Source of the DNA: Clostridia bacterium
GTDB taxonomy: Bacteria > Bacillota > Clostridia > UBA1381
Direction: 5' to 3'
Length of the DNA: 34,041 nt
Assembly: GCA_900756545.1 (NCBI GenBank)
Contig: CAAEKO010000005.1
Location: 1 to 34,041 of the forward strand
This document shows positions 6,568 to 16,930 of this stretch, piece after piece. The position numbers and the translations under genes are program-made. The notes beneath the pieces were generated by a model. The model was given only the letters and a program-made list of their open reading frames with translations, did no database searches and had not been told where the DNA came from. Position 1 is the first letter of the stretch, and every line of letters begins with the position of its first letter.

Positions 6568-9500
6568 ATGAAAAAGAAAATTATAATATGCTTGTCTGTC
6601 GCTATGTGTATGCTGTTAACGATCGGCTTTGCGGCACAAAATTATTTGTCTGCAGAGGAGGAAACGATCAGCGTGATGATCCGTGCGAAAAATAATATAT
6701 CCGCACAGACCTTTAGTGCGGACGCGCAGGAGGAAACGGCAGGCGAAATAACGGTAGAGGATATTGCGCCGTCGGAGCTGGGAGATTTAAAGGAGAATCC
6801 AAATGTTTTTGTGGAACCCAATTCCAAGGTCGTGAAATCAACATTGGCGGATAACTGGTATTTGGATTATGACAATATAAGCGCTGTATATGACGATCTG
6901 ACCGTTCGGGGACAAAATGTCAAAATCGCAGTATTGGACACAGGAATATCCGGCGATGGGTTTAGCACGGCGGGCGGAATCAATATTTTAGATACGTCCG
7001 GAGACTACATAGATAACAACGGCCATGGCAGCGCTATGGCGAATATTATCCATACAATCGCGCCGGAAGCGCAGTTATATTCCGTTAAGGTATTGGACGA
7101 AACCGGTACAGGATATTACAGTGATGTAATATCCGGGATTAATTGGGCCGTAGAAAATGATATGGATATTATCTGCATGAGCTTTGGTTCCTATGAATAT
7201 TCATATTTTCTGGAGGAAGCAGTCAACAATGCGTTTTGCAATAATATAGCCATGATCGCAGCGGCCGGAAATGATGGAAACGAAAATATTCACTATCCTG
7301 CCGCCTACAATCAGGTTCTTTCTGTTGGCGCATGTGATAAAAGCGGGAACATTGCGTCATTTTCAAACGGCGGGGACAAGGCGGACGTCTACGCTCCCGG
7401 CGTAGATATTAATACTGCCGACCACCGGCACGTAAAAATGCAGGGCAAGGGTACGTCGGTTTCTGCCGCGCAGACTGCCGGTGTGGCTGTTCTGATGAAG
7501 TCTGCTGTAAGCGAATACGATGTTTCTAAGCTGTATACTGTTTTAAAACATGCGGCAAATCAGGATGAAAATATCCCGATTTTAAATGGGTACGCCTCCA
7601 TGTCCAAAATGAACGCATTTATCGAGAATCAGGATATTTATGTTCCCACGCTAGATAAGAATGTGGTAGAAACTGAAAACGGCAGGGTTGCCATTTCATA
7701 TAAATATGACGCGTATGATTATCAGACTGTATCGGTGAACGATCCCGTAACCGTAAGAGCTGGTTTTTATTCTGCGCATGATTATTGCGATATTACGGTA
7801 TATAAATCAACCAATACATCCAATATTTTATATTCAACGCGGTACTATGACATTTCAGGCGATGCGTACCTGACTTTTACATGCCCGCAGGATATATTGA
7901 CAAGCGCGGGAACATATTATATAAGATATCATGGCTCAGAGAATAGTTCAACACAATATGACGATATCTTTACCGTATATGTGGAGGATATTGCACCCGA
8001 CAAGTATGAACCGAATGACACATTCAGCGCAGCGTATGAAATTGACAGGACAGGATATAGGATCACTGCAAATATAGGCAGCGCCGCGGATAAGGATTAT
8101 TATAAAATTTATCTGAATGCCGGGGAAACAATTGAGTTGGAGCTGACAAATCTGCCGAGAGATTATGATTTGGCTTTGTATAATCCCAGTAAACGACAGG
8201 TCGAAGATTCAGTCAACAGCGGCCTGAGGGCGGAAACAATAACATATTCCGCAGCCAAAAATGGATATCACTATATCTATATTTATAGTTTTGAGGGAAT
8301 GTGCAGCGCGGATACCTATAGGCTGAACTATTCAATAAGCGTTCCAAAGGACGAATATGAGGAACACAAAAATTACGCCAATATAACCGTTGATAACAAT
8401 GATACTTATGACGCGAGAAATTTATTGTATTTTACCAATAATATAACCCTTACGCCGACCATCTCATACATGGGCGATGTGGACTGGTTTCAGTTTACCG
8501 CGCCGAAGGGACAGGTCACGATTACTTTAGAAGACATGCCATATGATTATGACCTGTATCTTTATACCGATAAGAATACACAGGCCGCAAAATCGAATAA
8601 CGGCGGAACAAACGCGGAAAGTATCACTTATGAAATATCTGGTGATTACCAGACCTTATATATAAAAGTAACCGGCTATGACGATTATTTTTCGATTTTA
8701 CCATATACATTAACGATCTCATACAATTACATCAAAACGAATACGGTACAGCCTGAAAAAAATACGGCGGCAGTCATCTGGACAACGGCTTTCAGCGGTG
8801 ATTCAACAGTAAATTATGGAACGACGTCCTCCGTTGCGCAAACAAAATCAAGCAGCGCATGGACAAAAAACCATAGTATCAGTTTGACAGGCCTATCTCC
8901 TGCCAAACAATATTTTTATAAGGTAAAAACAACAGGTTATACTTCATCTGAATCCGAGACAGCCAGTTTCTGTACTAAGGACAGGTATGAGGACAATAAT
9001 ACATTAGATTCGGCAACGCCGATTTCCTGGGCGGGGGAGATATTTAATGGCACAATCCATGACAGCAATGACGAAGACTATTATACAGTCAGCTTAGATA
9101 AGACCGGGATTATTTATCTGACCTTGGAGGATATTCCTGCGGATTGCGACTATGACCTTTGGCTGGCTGATCAAGACGGCAACGCGCTTGCATACAGCAG
9201 CAATTATGGAGATGTGGATGAGGCTATTGTGTATATTGCGGAGCCGGGTACATATTATGCGGTTATTGAATGTTACCGGAGATATAAGGGCGATGCGCCG
9301 TATAGCTTTACTTATGATTTTGAACCATTAAACCTGAACAGCGCCGAAGTGATTGACGAGCTGCACTATGGCGGTGACGGCGTTTATTCAGCGACAGGCA
9401 ACTATTCTAAAACTTTCTCAGATTTGAATTTTACGAATACGGCTTATGACTATTACATCGGAAGAACCTACAATTCAAAGGATCAAACCAATAAACATTT

Positions 9501-12500
9501 CGGAAGAGGCTGGATATTCAGCTTTGAAGGAAAAGTGAATGATCTGGAGCGTACTTTTGAATATTCAAATGGGAATATAGGAACATATACCGACGAAAAT
9601 TATAAGATGGTAAAGCTGCCGGACGGCAGGGTATATATTTTTGAGAAACAATCCAATGGCACATTTCAAGCCCAGGATTCAAGAGCAACACTTGTTAAGA
9701 ATGGGACAGGCTATCTGTTCACTGCAAAAGATAAAAGTAAATATTTTTTTAATGATCAAGGGATACTCACCTCTATGGAGGACAAGTATGGAAATACGAT
9801 GACGATTACTGTGAATACAGACGGGAAAGTGCAGAGCTTTACCGACCCGACGCAAAATCAGTATACAGTCGCGTATGGTGAAAACGGATATATTTCCGAC
9901 ATTACGGAAACGGCTACAGGAAGGAACGTAAGTTATCAGTACACTGGAGATGATTTGACTACCGTTGTGGATGCGGCCGGCATTATAACACACTATGCTT
10001 ATGATACTGACCATTATCTTACCGCAATAAAAAATGACCAGGAAGCAGCCCTGGAAACACTAACATATACAGCGATGGAGAATGAACCAAAAAAAATTAG
10101 TACATTGACCGATATGTATGGGAATAATTTTTCATACACCTATGAATCGACTGAAAATAAAACCATAATAACAGACAGCAATGGAAGAACTACAGCGCAA
10201 AGCTATGATGAGAAAAAATTTATTACCAGTATACTTGATCAGGCCGGGAGAACAAAGACAATTCAATACACCCTGGATGAGGCAGGGAAAAATAAATATG
10301 GTGAAGAAGCTGCGATAACTGACGAGAACGGCAATACCTTTACGTATATACGGGATGAGAATGGGAATATTACCAAAGAAACCAAGCCGGACGGCACATA
10401 TAAAGATTATTTTTATGACAGTAATGACAATTTGATTTGGGAACGGGACAGTACAGGGAACTTTATCAGATATGAATATGACAGTAAAGGTATACAAATG
10501 ACAAAAAAGGCACGTTATCTTGAAAAAGTATCTGAAAATCAAGTTGTTGAATTGAATTCCGAAAATTACGGCTTATTTGCCGTTGAAGAATATATCTATT
10601 ATCCAGATGCCAAAGCAAAAATTAAGGGTCTGCTCCAGAAGTGTATCAATGCAGACGGTATCGCAACAGAATATGATTATGACGGCAATGGAAACCCGAT
10701 TTCTGTTAAGGATCCGCAGACTGGCCTGTCCACAGCATATACATATAATACTTTAAATTATAAGCTTACCCGGACTACGCCAAGAGGATATACGACACAA
10801 TATATGTATGATAATGCCGGGAATCTTGTTAAGGAGACAGATACAACGGACGGAGCCGTAAGGAGAATCGTATATGACGTAAACGGAAGGAAAACGCTTG
10901 AAATCAATCCGGAGCAGTATGATGCATCAGCGGATTATTTAAATGCAGCGGAGAATATTAATTCATATTCTGTATCGGCCGATGGCGCTGCTTACGAATA
11001 TTATCCGAACGGACTGCTGAAAAAAGAAACATCACCAGAGGGGGATGTTAAAGCGTATACATATGATTTGTATGGAAATGTGACCACTGAGACGCTGCCC
11101 AGCCAGTATGATGTAACGGGAAACCGGAAACTGGACTGCGGACAGTATATTTATGAATATGATAACCTAAATAGAATGACTGCGAAGAAATATAAGGAGA
11201 CGCCTGATGCGGAGTCAGTTTTGCTGGAAAGCACTGTGTATTCTGTAGAGCAGAATACGGATACGGGAGAATTTTACACCGTACGGAGTATCACAAAATA
11301 TTATAGCCCTGAAAATAGTTCTGCAACAGTATATAAATCAAATTATGACGATAAAACAGTTTTTGTTGGCTATGATAACGGGAGTACGGAGCACTTTTCG
11401 TATTATCCGGACGGGGAACTGAAATCCTATACAGACGGTAATGAAAATACGGTTCACTATCGGTACGATTCATTTGACAACGTGAAAAATGTGACCTATG
11501 ATGAAGTGTGGTCGCCGGCAGAAGGCGGGTACAGCTATGCCCGGATAGACTATTCCCTGAATGGGGATAAGGCGGCGGAATATAAAAGTGCGGATATAGT
11601 AGAGCTGTATGCCGTGCCTGAAAATCTGTATGTGAAAAACTATTCATATTACGCAAATGGACTGTTAAAAACGGAAGCAGATACAGAGGGCAGAAAAACG
11701 GAATATGAATATGATGCTGACGGCAATACTGCAAAGGTTTCCGTTTACAGGGATGAAACCAATAAAAACGTAACGGAGTTTGTCAATAATCATAAAGGAC
11801 ATGTGATCACGGAAACAAAGCATGTGTCTACAGGGACATTTTACGGTGACGAAAGAACTTCTCTTGTAACTGCTTACACATATGACTTAAACGGAAACAA
11901 AATATCCGTGACAGCGCCGGACGGCGCAGTGACAAGCTATGTCTATGACAAGAAAAACCGCCTTATATCCACAAGCCAGTTTCTGACTAACGAAGACGGT
12001 ATAATACAGAATGCGGTTGTTGAACAGCAGTATAACTGCAATGACGAGCCATATTTCAGAAAAGACGCTTTAGGCAATACTACCCGGTATGTTTATGACA
12101 ACAGGGGCTTCTGCATTAAAGAAGTAGATGCACTTGGCGGGACTGTCTTCAATGTACGGGATTATGCGGGAAGAATCACCAATACGGTTAAGCCAAGGTT
12201 TTACAACGCGTCTGTGGATATTTCCGAAATGAACAGGACAGAACTGGTTTACAACAGCAGGGATTGGGTCATCCGGCAGACTGAACACTATGATGATGGA
12301 ACGGGAGAGGAAGAAAAAGATGTTACTGTAAAGGAATATACATATGACAATAATGGAAATGTTCTGACAGAAACTGACGCTCTAGGGAACATTACGCGCT
12401 ATACCTATACACCGTCAAATCACTTGAAAACAAGGCTTGATCAAGAAACTTTCGATAAAGGACTTGAATTTTCTGTAAAATTTTCATATAATGGAATGTA

Positions 12501-15500
12501 TCAGCAAGTGTCTGAATATAATTCTGCTGGTGTAAGAATAGATACGGAATATAATACACGGGGACAAGTCCTGAGAAAAACAGTAATATCCGGTGCGGAT
12601 ATAGCTGTACTTGAACGGAATACATATGATGGCGCCGGAAACCGACTGTCAGAAATGGATGCAAATGGAAATACCACAAGCTATACATATAATGAACTGA
12701 ATGCGGTGCAGAATATAGTTTATCCCCATGATGAATCCATTCCAGAAAATACTGTTTCCAAAAAATATGGATTAAACAGTAAGGCCGCATATGAAACCGA
12801 TAGTTTGGGGAAGGAAATACTATACAGCTATGACGAGGCCGGGAGATTAGTCGCGACTACAGTTCAGTCCGCGAATTCATCTCCGCTTACCGTTTACACA
12901 AAGTATGATCTAAATGGAAATAAACGCAGGGAAATCGACGGCGCAGGGAATGTAACAGAAAATACATTTGACGCGCTTAATCATATAACATCTATGGTAA
13001 AAGCGGGAAAATCCACAAGTTATACCTATGACGCGAACGGTAATCTGGTCTCAACGACAGATTGGCTTGGCAATACAACGGCAACAGAATATGACGCGCT
13101 GGACCGGGTATGTGCAGAATATGACGCATACGGCAAAGCTGTTTCCAGAAAACAGTATAATGCAAACGGCGTACAGATCAGCAATACAGACGCCTTAGGC
13201 GCTGTCACCAGTTATGAGTATGATAAAAACAACAGACTGGTGAAGACAATCGATCCGAATAATAATATAACTTTAAAGAGTTATGATAATTTAGGAAATG
13301 TGGCTTCCGAAACCGACGCCAATGGCAATGTTAAGTATTACACATACGATAAACTGAACAATCTAACATCCGTGCGCCAAACTGTAGGCGGTGTTGAGGA
13401 AGCAACAGGGTATACCTATGATAACTGCGGGAATCTTTTGTCTCAGACAGATGGAAACGGCAATGTGACGGAATATGAATATAATGCCCTGAATCTTGTC
13501 AGCAGAAAAATTTATCCCGGCGGCGGGGAGAATCCGCATAGTCAGGAAAGCTATACATATTATGCGGATGGTACGCTTGCAGCGTTTACAGATAGGAATG
13601 GAAATACGGTTTCTTATACCTATGACGCGGCAGGGCGGCAGCTTAGCCAAACTGCTTCAGGGCTTTCTGTTTCATCCGTCTATGACGGCGCGGGAAACAA
13701 ATTGGTGTTGGCAGATGATACGGGAAATACAGAAAGGACCTACGATGCTTATGGAAGAGCTGTGTCGAAGACGCAGCCGCGCATTGGCACGTTCACATAT
13801 ACATATGATGTAACGACAGATGTGACGGAGGGTGAATTTGCGGAAATAACAAATGATCCCCATAATAACGTAACCAAAAAGGTTTTTGACAAAGCCGGAA
13901 GACTCCATTTTGTTTATGACAACGCCGCGCTTGCCGCCAAATATACTTATTATGATAACGGCGCGCTTCAGAAAATTGAATACGGCAGCGGAGCAAGTGA
14001 GGAATACACCTATTTTTCCAACGGATGGCTGCAAACCCTTGTCAATAAAAACAGCAGCGGCGAAGTGACGGACAGCTATAGCTATACCTATGACGCCAAC
14101 GGCAACCAGACTTCAAAAAATGAAATTATCGGAGGAATAAATAAAGGGACAACCGCATATATATATGATGAGCAAAACAGGCTGAAATCCGTTTTAGAAC
14201 CGTCCGGCCGGCAGACCGTATACACGTATGACAAAGCGGGAAACAGGCTCTCCGAAACAATCATCGAAGAAGGGTCCAATATAGTTACAAATTATATCTA
14301 TGACAATCAGAACAGATTAATCGCTACGCTTACCATAATTGACGGCGCTAAAATCCGATATGATTATCAATATGATTATAACGGCAATTTAGTTTCCAAA
14401 ACTAAAACGGTAACCGGCGGCAGTGAAGCTTTGCAGAAAATGATTGGCATGACAATTGCGGGCGAAACCGAAAACGGTGTGAGCCAATATGCAGAATTTT
14501 ATGAATACGACGCTCTTAACCGTCTTGTTAAAGCGGCAATCGGCGGCAAGACAAGCTGTTACGCCTATAACGGTGAAGGACTGCGCGTCCAGAAAACGAT
14601 GGATGGAGCAGTCACAGATATAGGGTATGATTTTGATAATCCTGTTATTGAACAGGAGGGAACGGAGTATACAGTCAATCTATATGGTACAAACTTGGTC
14701 AGCAGAACAGCCGGGGGACAAAAGCTATATTACCAATTTAATGGACATGCTGATGTTGTGGCGCTGACCGATGCGTCCGGAAATGTAGTGGCAAGCTATT
14801 ACTACGACGCTTTCGGCGTCCAGACAGAACAAAACGGAAACGCTGAGAACCCCTTCCGATATGGCGGATATGTTTACGATGAGGAAACGGGCTTGTATTA
14901 TATCAAATCACGGTTTTATGACGCTGCTGTTGCCAGGTTTATTCAGGAGGACGTCTATACAGGCGATAAAAAAGACCCGCTAAGCCTGAATCTGTATACC
15001 TATGTTGTTAATAACCCGTTGAAATATCTTGATCCTACAGGCAGAATTCCAAATGAAATCAAAATTAATGGGAAGTCGATTGGGTATTTAAAAGGTTACG
15101 GTACTGGAGTATACGGAAGTATGCGGGATATAGTGAGCGCATATGGCGGCTACATCAGCAGACAGGACAATGTTTATTATGCGCAGATCGGGGATGTAAA
15201 GCTGACCTTTAATCTGAAAGATGCAAAAATCGGACAGACGTACGCATTTCAAGCAAAAGGAAACAAGACAAAATTTGACTATAATTATTTTGTTTTGACT
15301 GAAGATGTAGAGCAAAAAGGCGCAGTGAAAATCCTGGTAAACATAGAATCCTTTGTAAAGGTATTTTCCAGTAACCCAAACGATATGCAGAAGATTTATT
15401 GGAATTTGAATACATTCTTCAGTGATATAAATCAGCTCGAAGCTGCCGCAAAGGACTACAAGAAAAATAAGAACCACAGTTATTACGCCCAATTAGTACT

Positions 15501-16242
15501 TCAGCAAATGAGAAAGCATAACTACGATGGCATTATGTGGGATCGGGTCGCGGGAAACATAGACGAAGGCTTTACGAAATATCTGAAGAAAAATAACAAG
15601 CTTTATTTGAGCTTTATGGGAGACGTGGTTTTGTACGATTTCACAACCGGAGGGGCGGTGGATCTGCCGCATTTTGCCGCAACCCTGAACGCTTTGTTAT
15701 ATGAGACACATCCTACTGTACTAACTGGAGCGCCTGCTCTCGGTGCTGGGAGAAGCGAACAGGATGTTGACGACCTGGCGGGCTGGGCCGGTGATTTGCA
15801 GTCGGCAATCAGAGACCTTCATGATTATGAAAATTTATATAAAGTTGACGCGACTGATTATGGAGCGGTTTATTCCATTGCGAAAGAATTCATAGGCAAT
15901 CGCGGTCAATTTTCACAGCCAGATATGCTGGCGGATGTGGACGCGGTGAATATCAATGCTGCGATGAAATATGGACATTCCCTGTATGCAACGTTACGCG
16001 GATATTACCGCGATACGTTTAATACCAATAAAGTCAATAAGCGCTATACAGCCTTTATTAATAATCAGTTCCATACGACGGACAAGGAAAAAATCAGATC
16101 CTATGTAAATCATTTTGTTTCGGATGACAGTACGGGATATATATTCAATAACTTCAAAAGGCGCGACATTACCAATGCTGAAAGAAGGGCCCTGCGGGAC
16201 GCATTTATCAATTATATTTATAATATCAATAGTGGGAGATAG
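6568..16242 (+). CDS. Giant secreted S8 protease - PPC - RHS/YD-repeat protein with C-terminal effector-like region
   Basis: About 3224 aa. The ATG at 6568 is chosen because GGAGGG (6557-6562) precedes it and a signal peptide follows. Residues ~95-360 are a subtilisin-like S8 domain with Asp124 (VLDTGI), His153 (NGHGSAMA), oxyanion Asn235 (AAGNDGN) and Ser297 (GTSVSAAQTAG). PPC-like domains lie at ~476-595, 596-720 and 805-920, with an Fn3-like domain at ~722-804. From ~925 a DUF6531-type entry is followed by dozens of YD repeats (xxYxYDxxGN) that should build an RHS shell. The RHS core (YDEETGLYYIKSRFYD) ends at DPTG, 2822-2825. The last 399 residues are a variable tip. RHS proteins of this kind carry toxins or adhesins at that tip. 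Protease and RHS in one chain suggests self-processing or release, which is inferred. The next gene starts 4 bp later. Confidence 0.93.
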   Translation: MKKKIIICLSVAMCMLLTIGFAAQNYLSAEEETISVMIRAKNNISAQTFSADAQEETAGEITVEDIAPSELGDLKENPNVFVEPNSKVVKSTLADNWYLDYDNISAVYDDLTVRGQNVKIAVLDTGISGDGFSTAGGINILDTSGDYIDNNGHGSAMANIIHTIAPEAQLYSVKVLDETGTGYYSDVISGINWAVENDMDIICMSFGSYEYSYFLEEAVNNAFCNNIAMIAAAGNDGNENIHYPAAYNQVLSVGACDKSGNIASFSNGGDKADVYAPGVDINTADHRHVKMQGKGTSVSAAQTAGVAVLMKSAVSEYDVSKLYTVLKHAANQDENIPILNGYASMSKMNAFIENQDIYVPTLDKNVVETENGRVAISYKYDAYDYQTVSVNDPVTVRAGFYSAHDYCDITVYKSTNTSNILYSTRYYDISGDAYLTFTCPQDILTSAGTYYIRYHGSENSSTQYDDIFTVYVEDIAPDKYEPNDTFSAAYEIDRTGYRITANIGSAADKDYYKIYLNAGETIELELTNLPRDYDLALYNPSKRQVEDSVNSGLRAETITYSAAKNGYHYIYIYSFEGMCSADTYRLNYSISVPKDEYEEHKNYANITVDNNDTYDARNLLYFTNNITLTPTISYMGDVDWFQFTAPKGQVTITLEDMPYDYDLYLYTDKNTQAAKSNNGGTNAESITYEISGDYQTLYIKVTGYDDYFSILPYTLTISYNYIKTNTVQPEKNTAAVIWTTAFSGDSTVNYGTTSSVAQTKSSSAWTKNHSISLTGLSPAKQYFYKVKTTGYTSSESETASFCTKDRYEDNNTLDSATPISWAGEIFNGTIHDSNDEDYYTVSLDKTGIIYLTLEDIPADCDYDLWLADQDGNALAYSSNYGDVDEAIVYIAEPGTYYAVIECYRRYKGDAPYSFTYDFEPLNLNSAEVIDELHYGGDGVYSATGNYSKTFSDLNFTNTAYDYYIGRTYNSKDQTNKHFGRGWIFSFEGKVNDLERTFEYSNGNIGTYTDENYKMVKLPDGRVYIFEKQSNGTFQAQDSRATLVKNGTGYLFTAKDKSKYFFNDQGILTSMEDKYGNTMTITVNTDGKVQSFTDPTQNQYTVAYGENGYISDITETATGRNVSYQYTGDDLTTVVDAAGIITHYAYDTDHYLTAIKNDQEAALETLTYTAMENEPKKISTLTDMYGNNFSYTYESTENKTIITDSNGRTTAQSYDEKKFITSILDQAGRTKTIQYTLDEAGKNKYGEEAAITDENGNTFTYIRDENGNITKETKPDGTYKDYFYDSNDNLIWERDSTGNFIRYEYDSKGIQMTKKARYLEKVSENQVVELNSENYGLFAVEEYIYYPDAKAKIKGLLQKCINADGIATEYDYDGNGNPISVKDPQTGLSTAYTYNTLNYKLTRTTPRGYTTQYMYDNAGNLVKETDTTDGAVRRIVYDVNGRKTLEINPEQYDASADYLNAAENINSYSVSADGAAYEYYPNGLLKKETSPEGDVKAYTYDLYGNVTTETLPSQYDVTGNRKLDCGQYIYEYDNLNRMTAKKYKETPDAESVLLESTVYSVEQNTDTGEFYTVRSITKYYSPENSSATVYKSNYDDKTVFVGYDNGSTEHFSYYPDGELKSYTDGNENTVHYRYDSFDNVKNVTYDEVWSPAEGGYSYARIDYSLNGDKAAEYKSADIVELYAVPENLYVKNYSYYANGLLKTEADTEGRKTEYEYDADGNTAKVSVYRDETNKNVTEFVNNHKGHVITETKHVSTGTFYGDERTSLVTAYTYDLNGNKISVTAPDGAVTSYVYDKKNRLISTSQFLTNEDGIIQNAVVEQQYNCNDEPYFRKDALGNTTRYVYDNRGFCIKEVDALGGTVFNVRDYAGRITNTVKPRFYNASVDISEMNRTELVYNSRDWVIRQTEHYDDGTGEEEKDVTVKEYTYDNNGNVLTETDALGNITRYTYTPSNHLKTRLDQETFDKGLEFSVKFSYNGMYQQVSEYNSAGVRIDTEYNTRGQVLRKTVISGADIAVLERNTYDGAGNRLSEMDANGNTTSYTYNELNAVQNIVYPHDESIPENTVSKKYGLNSKAAYETDSLGKEILYSYDEAGRLVATTVQSANSSPLTVYTKYDLNGNKRREIDGAGNVTENTFDALNHITSMVKAGKSTSYTYDANGNLVSTTDWLGNTTATEYDALDRVCAEYDAYGKAVSRKQYNANGVQISNTDALGAVTSYEYDKNNRLVKTIDPNNNITLKSYDNLGNVASETDANGNVKYYTYDKLNNLTSVRQTVGGVEEATGYTYDNCGNLLSQTDGNGNVTEYEYNALNLVSRKIYPGGGENPHSQESYTYYADGTLAAFTDRNGNTVSYTYDAAGRQLSQTASGLSVSSVYDGAGNKLVLADDTGNTERTYDAYGRAVSKTQPRIGTFTYTYDVTTDVTEGEFAEITNDPHNNVTKKVFDKAGRLHFVYDNAALAAKYTYYDNGALQKIEYGSGASEEYTYFSNGWLQTLVNKNSSGEVTDSYSYTYDANGNQTSKNEIIGGINKGTTAYIYDEQNRLKSVLEPSGRQTVYTYDKAGNRLSETIIEEGSNIVTNYIYDNQNRLIATLTIIDGAKIRYDYQYDYNGNLVSKTKTVTGGSEALQKMIGMTIAGETENGVSQYAEFYEYDALNRLVKAAIGGKTSCYAYNGEGLRVQKTMDGAVTDIGYDFDNPVIEQEGTEYTVNLYGTNLVSRTAGGQKLYYQFNGHADVVALTDASGNVVASYYYDAFGVQTEQNGNAENPFRYGGYVYDEETGLYYIKSRFYDAAVARFIQEDVYTGDKKDPLSLNLYTYVVNNPLKYLDPTGRIPNEIKINGKSIGYLKGYGTGVYGSMRDIVSAYGGYISRQDNVYYAQIGDVKLTFNLKDAKIGQTYAFQAKGNKTKFDYNYFVLTEDVEQKGAVKILVNIESFVKVFSSNPNDMQKIYWNLNTFFSDINQLEAAAKDYKKNKNHSYYAQLVLQQMRKHNYDGIMWDRVAGNIDEGFTKYLKKNNKLYLSFMGDVVLYDFTTGGAVDLPHFAATLNALLYETHPTVLTGAPALGAGRSEQDVDDLAGWAGDLQSAIRDLHDYENLYKVDATDYGAVYSIAKEFIGNRGQFSQPDMLADVDAVNINAAMKYGHSLYATLRGYYRDTFNTNKVNKRYTAFINNQFHTTDKEKIRSYVNHFVSDDSTGYIFNNFKRRDITNAERRALRDAFINYIYNINSGR
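15043..16242 (+). other. C-terminal variable region of the RHS protein (candidate effector)
   Basis: Residues about 2826-3224 of the giant protein, after the RHS DPTG mark. The first ~110 residues (INGKSIGYLKG; YGSMRDIVSAYGGYI) resemble the copper-amine-oxidase N-terminal-like fold often used as a surface module. The remaining ~290 residues match no toxin family I recognise. Recurring acidic motifs stand out: DLPHFAATLNALLYE, DDLAGWAGDLQSAIRDL and MLADVDAVNINAAM. The region is rich in Tyr, Asn and Lys and lacks a further signal. In polymorphic RHS systems this position holds the toxin, but activity is not shown by sequence alone. Confidence 0.55.
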
Positions 16243-16246
16243 CAGT

Positions 16247-16930
16247 ATGAAAGCATTTAAAATTACGGTTGTGTGTTTCATAATACTTATAATCGTTCTC
16301 GCAGCCAGAGGAATATATCTTCTTTCAAATTTGACAACTGCGGAAAAGGATAAATTTACAGTTACCGCTTCTGACGGGACAAAATTTGAAGTATTATATA
16401 CGCTGTATAATTTTCCTGACTTGTCATATTCGTTGGATATTTACGGGAAGAACGGTGAAATGGAGCCGCTGTTCAGCGGTGATGAGTCCGGCGAGAAGGA
16501 TATAATGATTCAATATTTATACGAAAAAGAAGCGTTTAAATATTATTTGGTTGAACAGAAAGATTATCAGTCTGGAAACCAGGAGCATAAACGGATACTT
16601 TTAATAACCAGTGAACAGGAATTTTCTTTGGGCAATGAAAATAAATATATAGATACCAGCGATTATGATGGAATGCTTACAAAAGAATTTCCGCCTGACT
16701 ATTTGAGAATTATCTATCCGCTGGCGGAGGAGCGTATAATCAACCATAACGAGGGCGACTATGTGTATTTATATGCCGAGTCCTTGATCCAACAGGGAAA
16801 TCAGGAGATTTTAAAAAAGCTGAAACAATTTGTGGACGGCGCTGAACCTTTTACGGTTCAGTGCTACAGCCGGGATGCGATTATTTACAAGAGCAGGGAA
16901 TTATTAGAGAATTATGGAGGCGATCAATAG
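16247..16930 (+). CDS. Single-pass membrane protein next to the RHS gene (candidate immunity protein)
   Basis: A 227-aa protein with an N-terminal membrane segment at about residues 4-26 (TVVCFIILIIVLAARGIYLL) and no clear signal peptidase site, so the remaining ~200 residues probably face outward from a membrane anchor. The start at 16247 follows GGGAG. An in-frame upstream extension runs inside the RHS gene and is discounted. The gene begins 4 bp after the RHS stop and overlaps the SLH gene by 1 bp. The outer domain is not a family I recognise. Position directly after a variable RHS tip is the usual place for an immunity gene. A membrane-anchored form would fit an effector acting outside the cytoplasm. 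This role is inferred. Confidence 0.75.
   Translation: MKAFKITVVCFIILIIVLAARGIYLLSNLTTAEKDKFTVTASDGTKFEVLYTLYNFPDLSYSLDIYGKNGEMEPLFSGDESGEKDIMIQYLYEKEAFKYYLVEQKDYQSGNQEHKRILLITSEQEFSLGNENKYIDTSDYDGMLTKEFPPDYLRIIYPLAEERIINHNEGDYVYLYAESLIQQGNQEILKKLKQFVDGAEPFTVQCYSRDAIIYKSRELLENYGGDQ

Noticed and set aside
6480..6695. A 71-codon GTG-initiated frame before and overlapping the giant RHS gene
   Set aside because: Its first codons look hydrophobic, but most of it overlaps the well-supported signal peptide and start of the RHS protein in another frame, and its Shine-Dalgarno is poor. It could at most be a leader for coupling.
10000..14500. Regularly repeated short sequences within the RHS gene, considered as a CRISPR or tandem repeat array
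   Set aside because: Repetition is at the protein level (YD units) with variable DNA and no constant spacers. It is a coding repeat, not an array.
9679..16281. Long open frames on the minus strand across the RHS gene, and plus-strand out-of-frame ones such as 13496-13813
   Set aside because: They arise from the repetitive Tyr/Asp/Gly codon pattern of the YD repeats, have low-complexity products and no ribosome binding sites.
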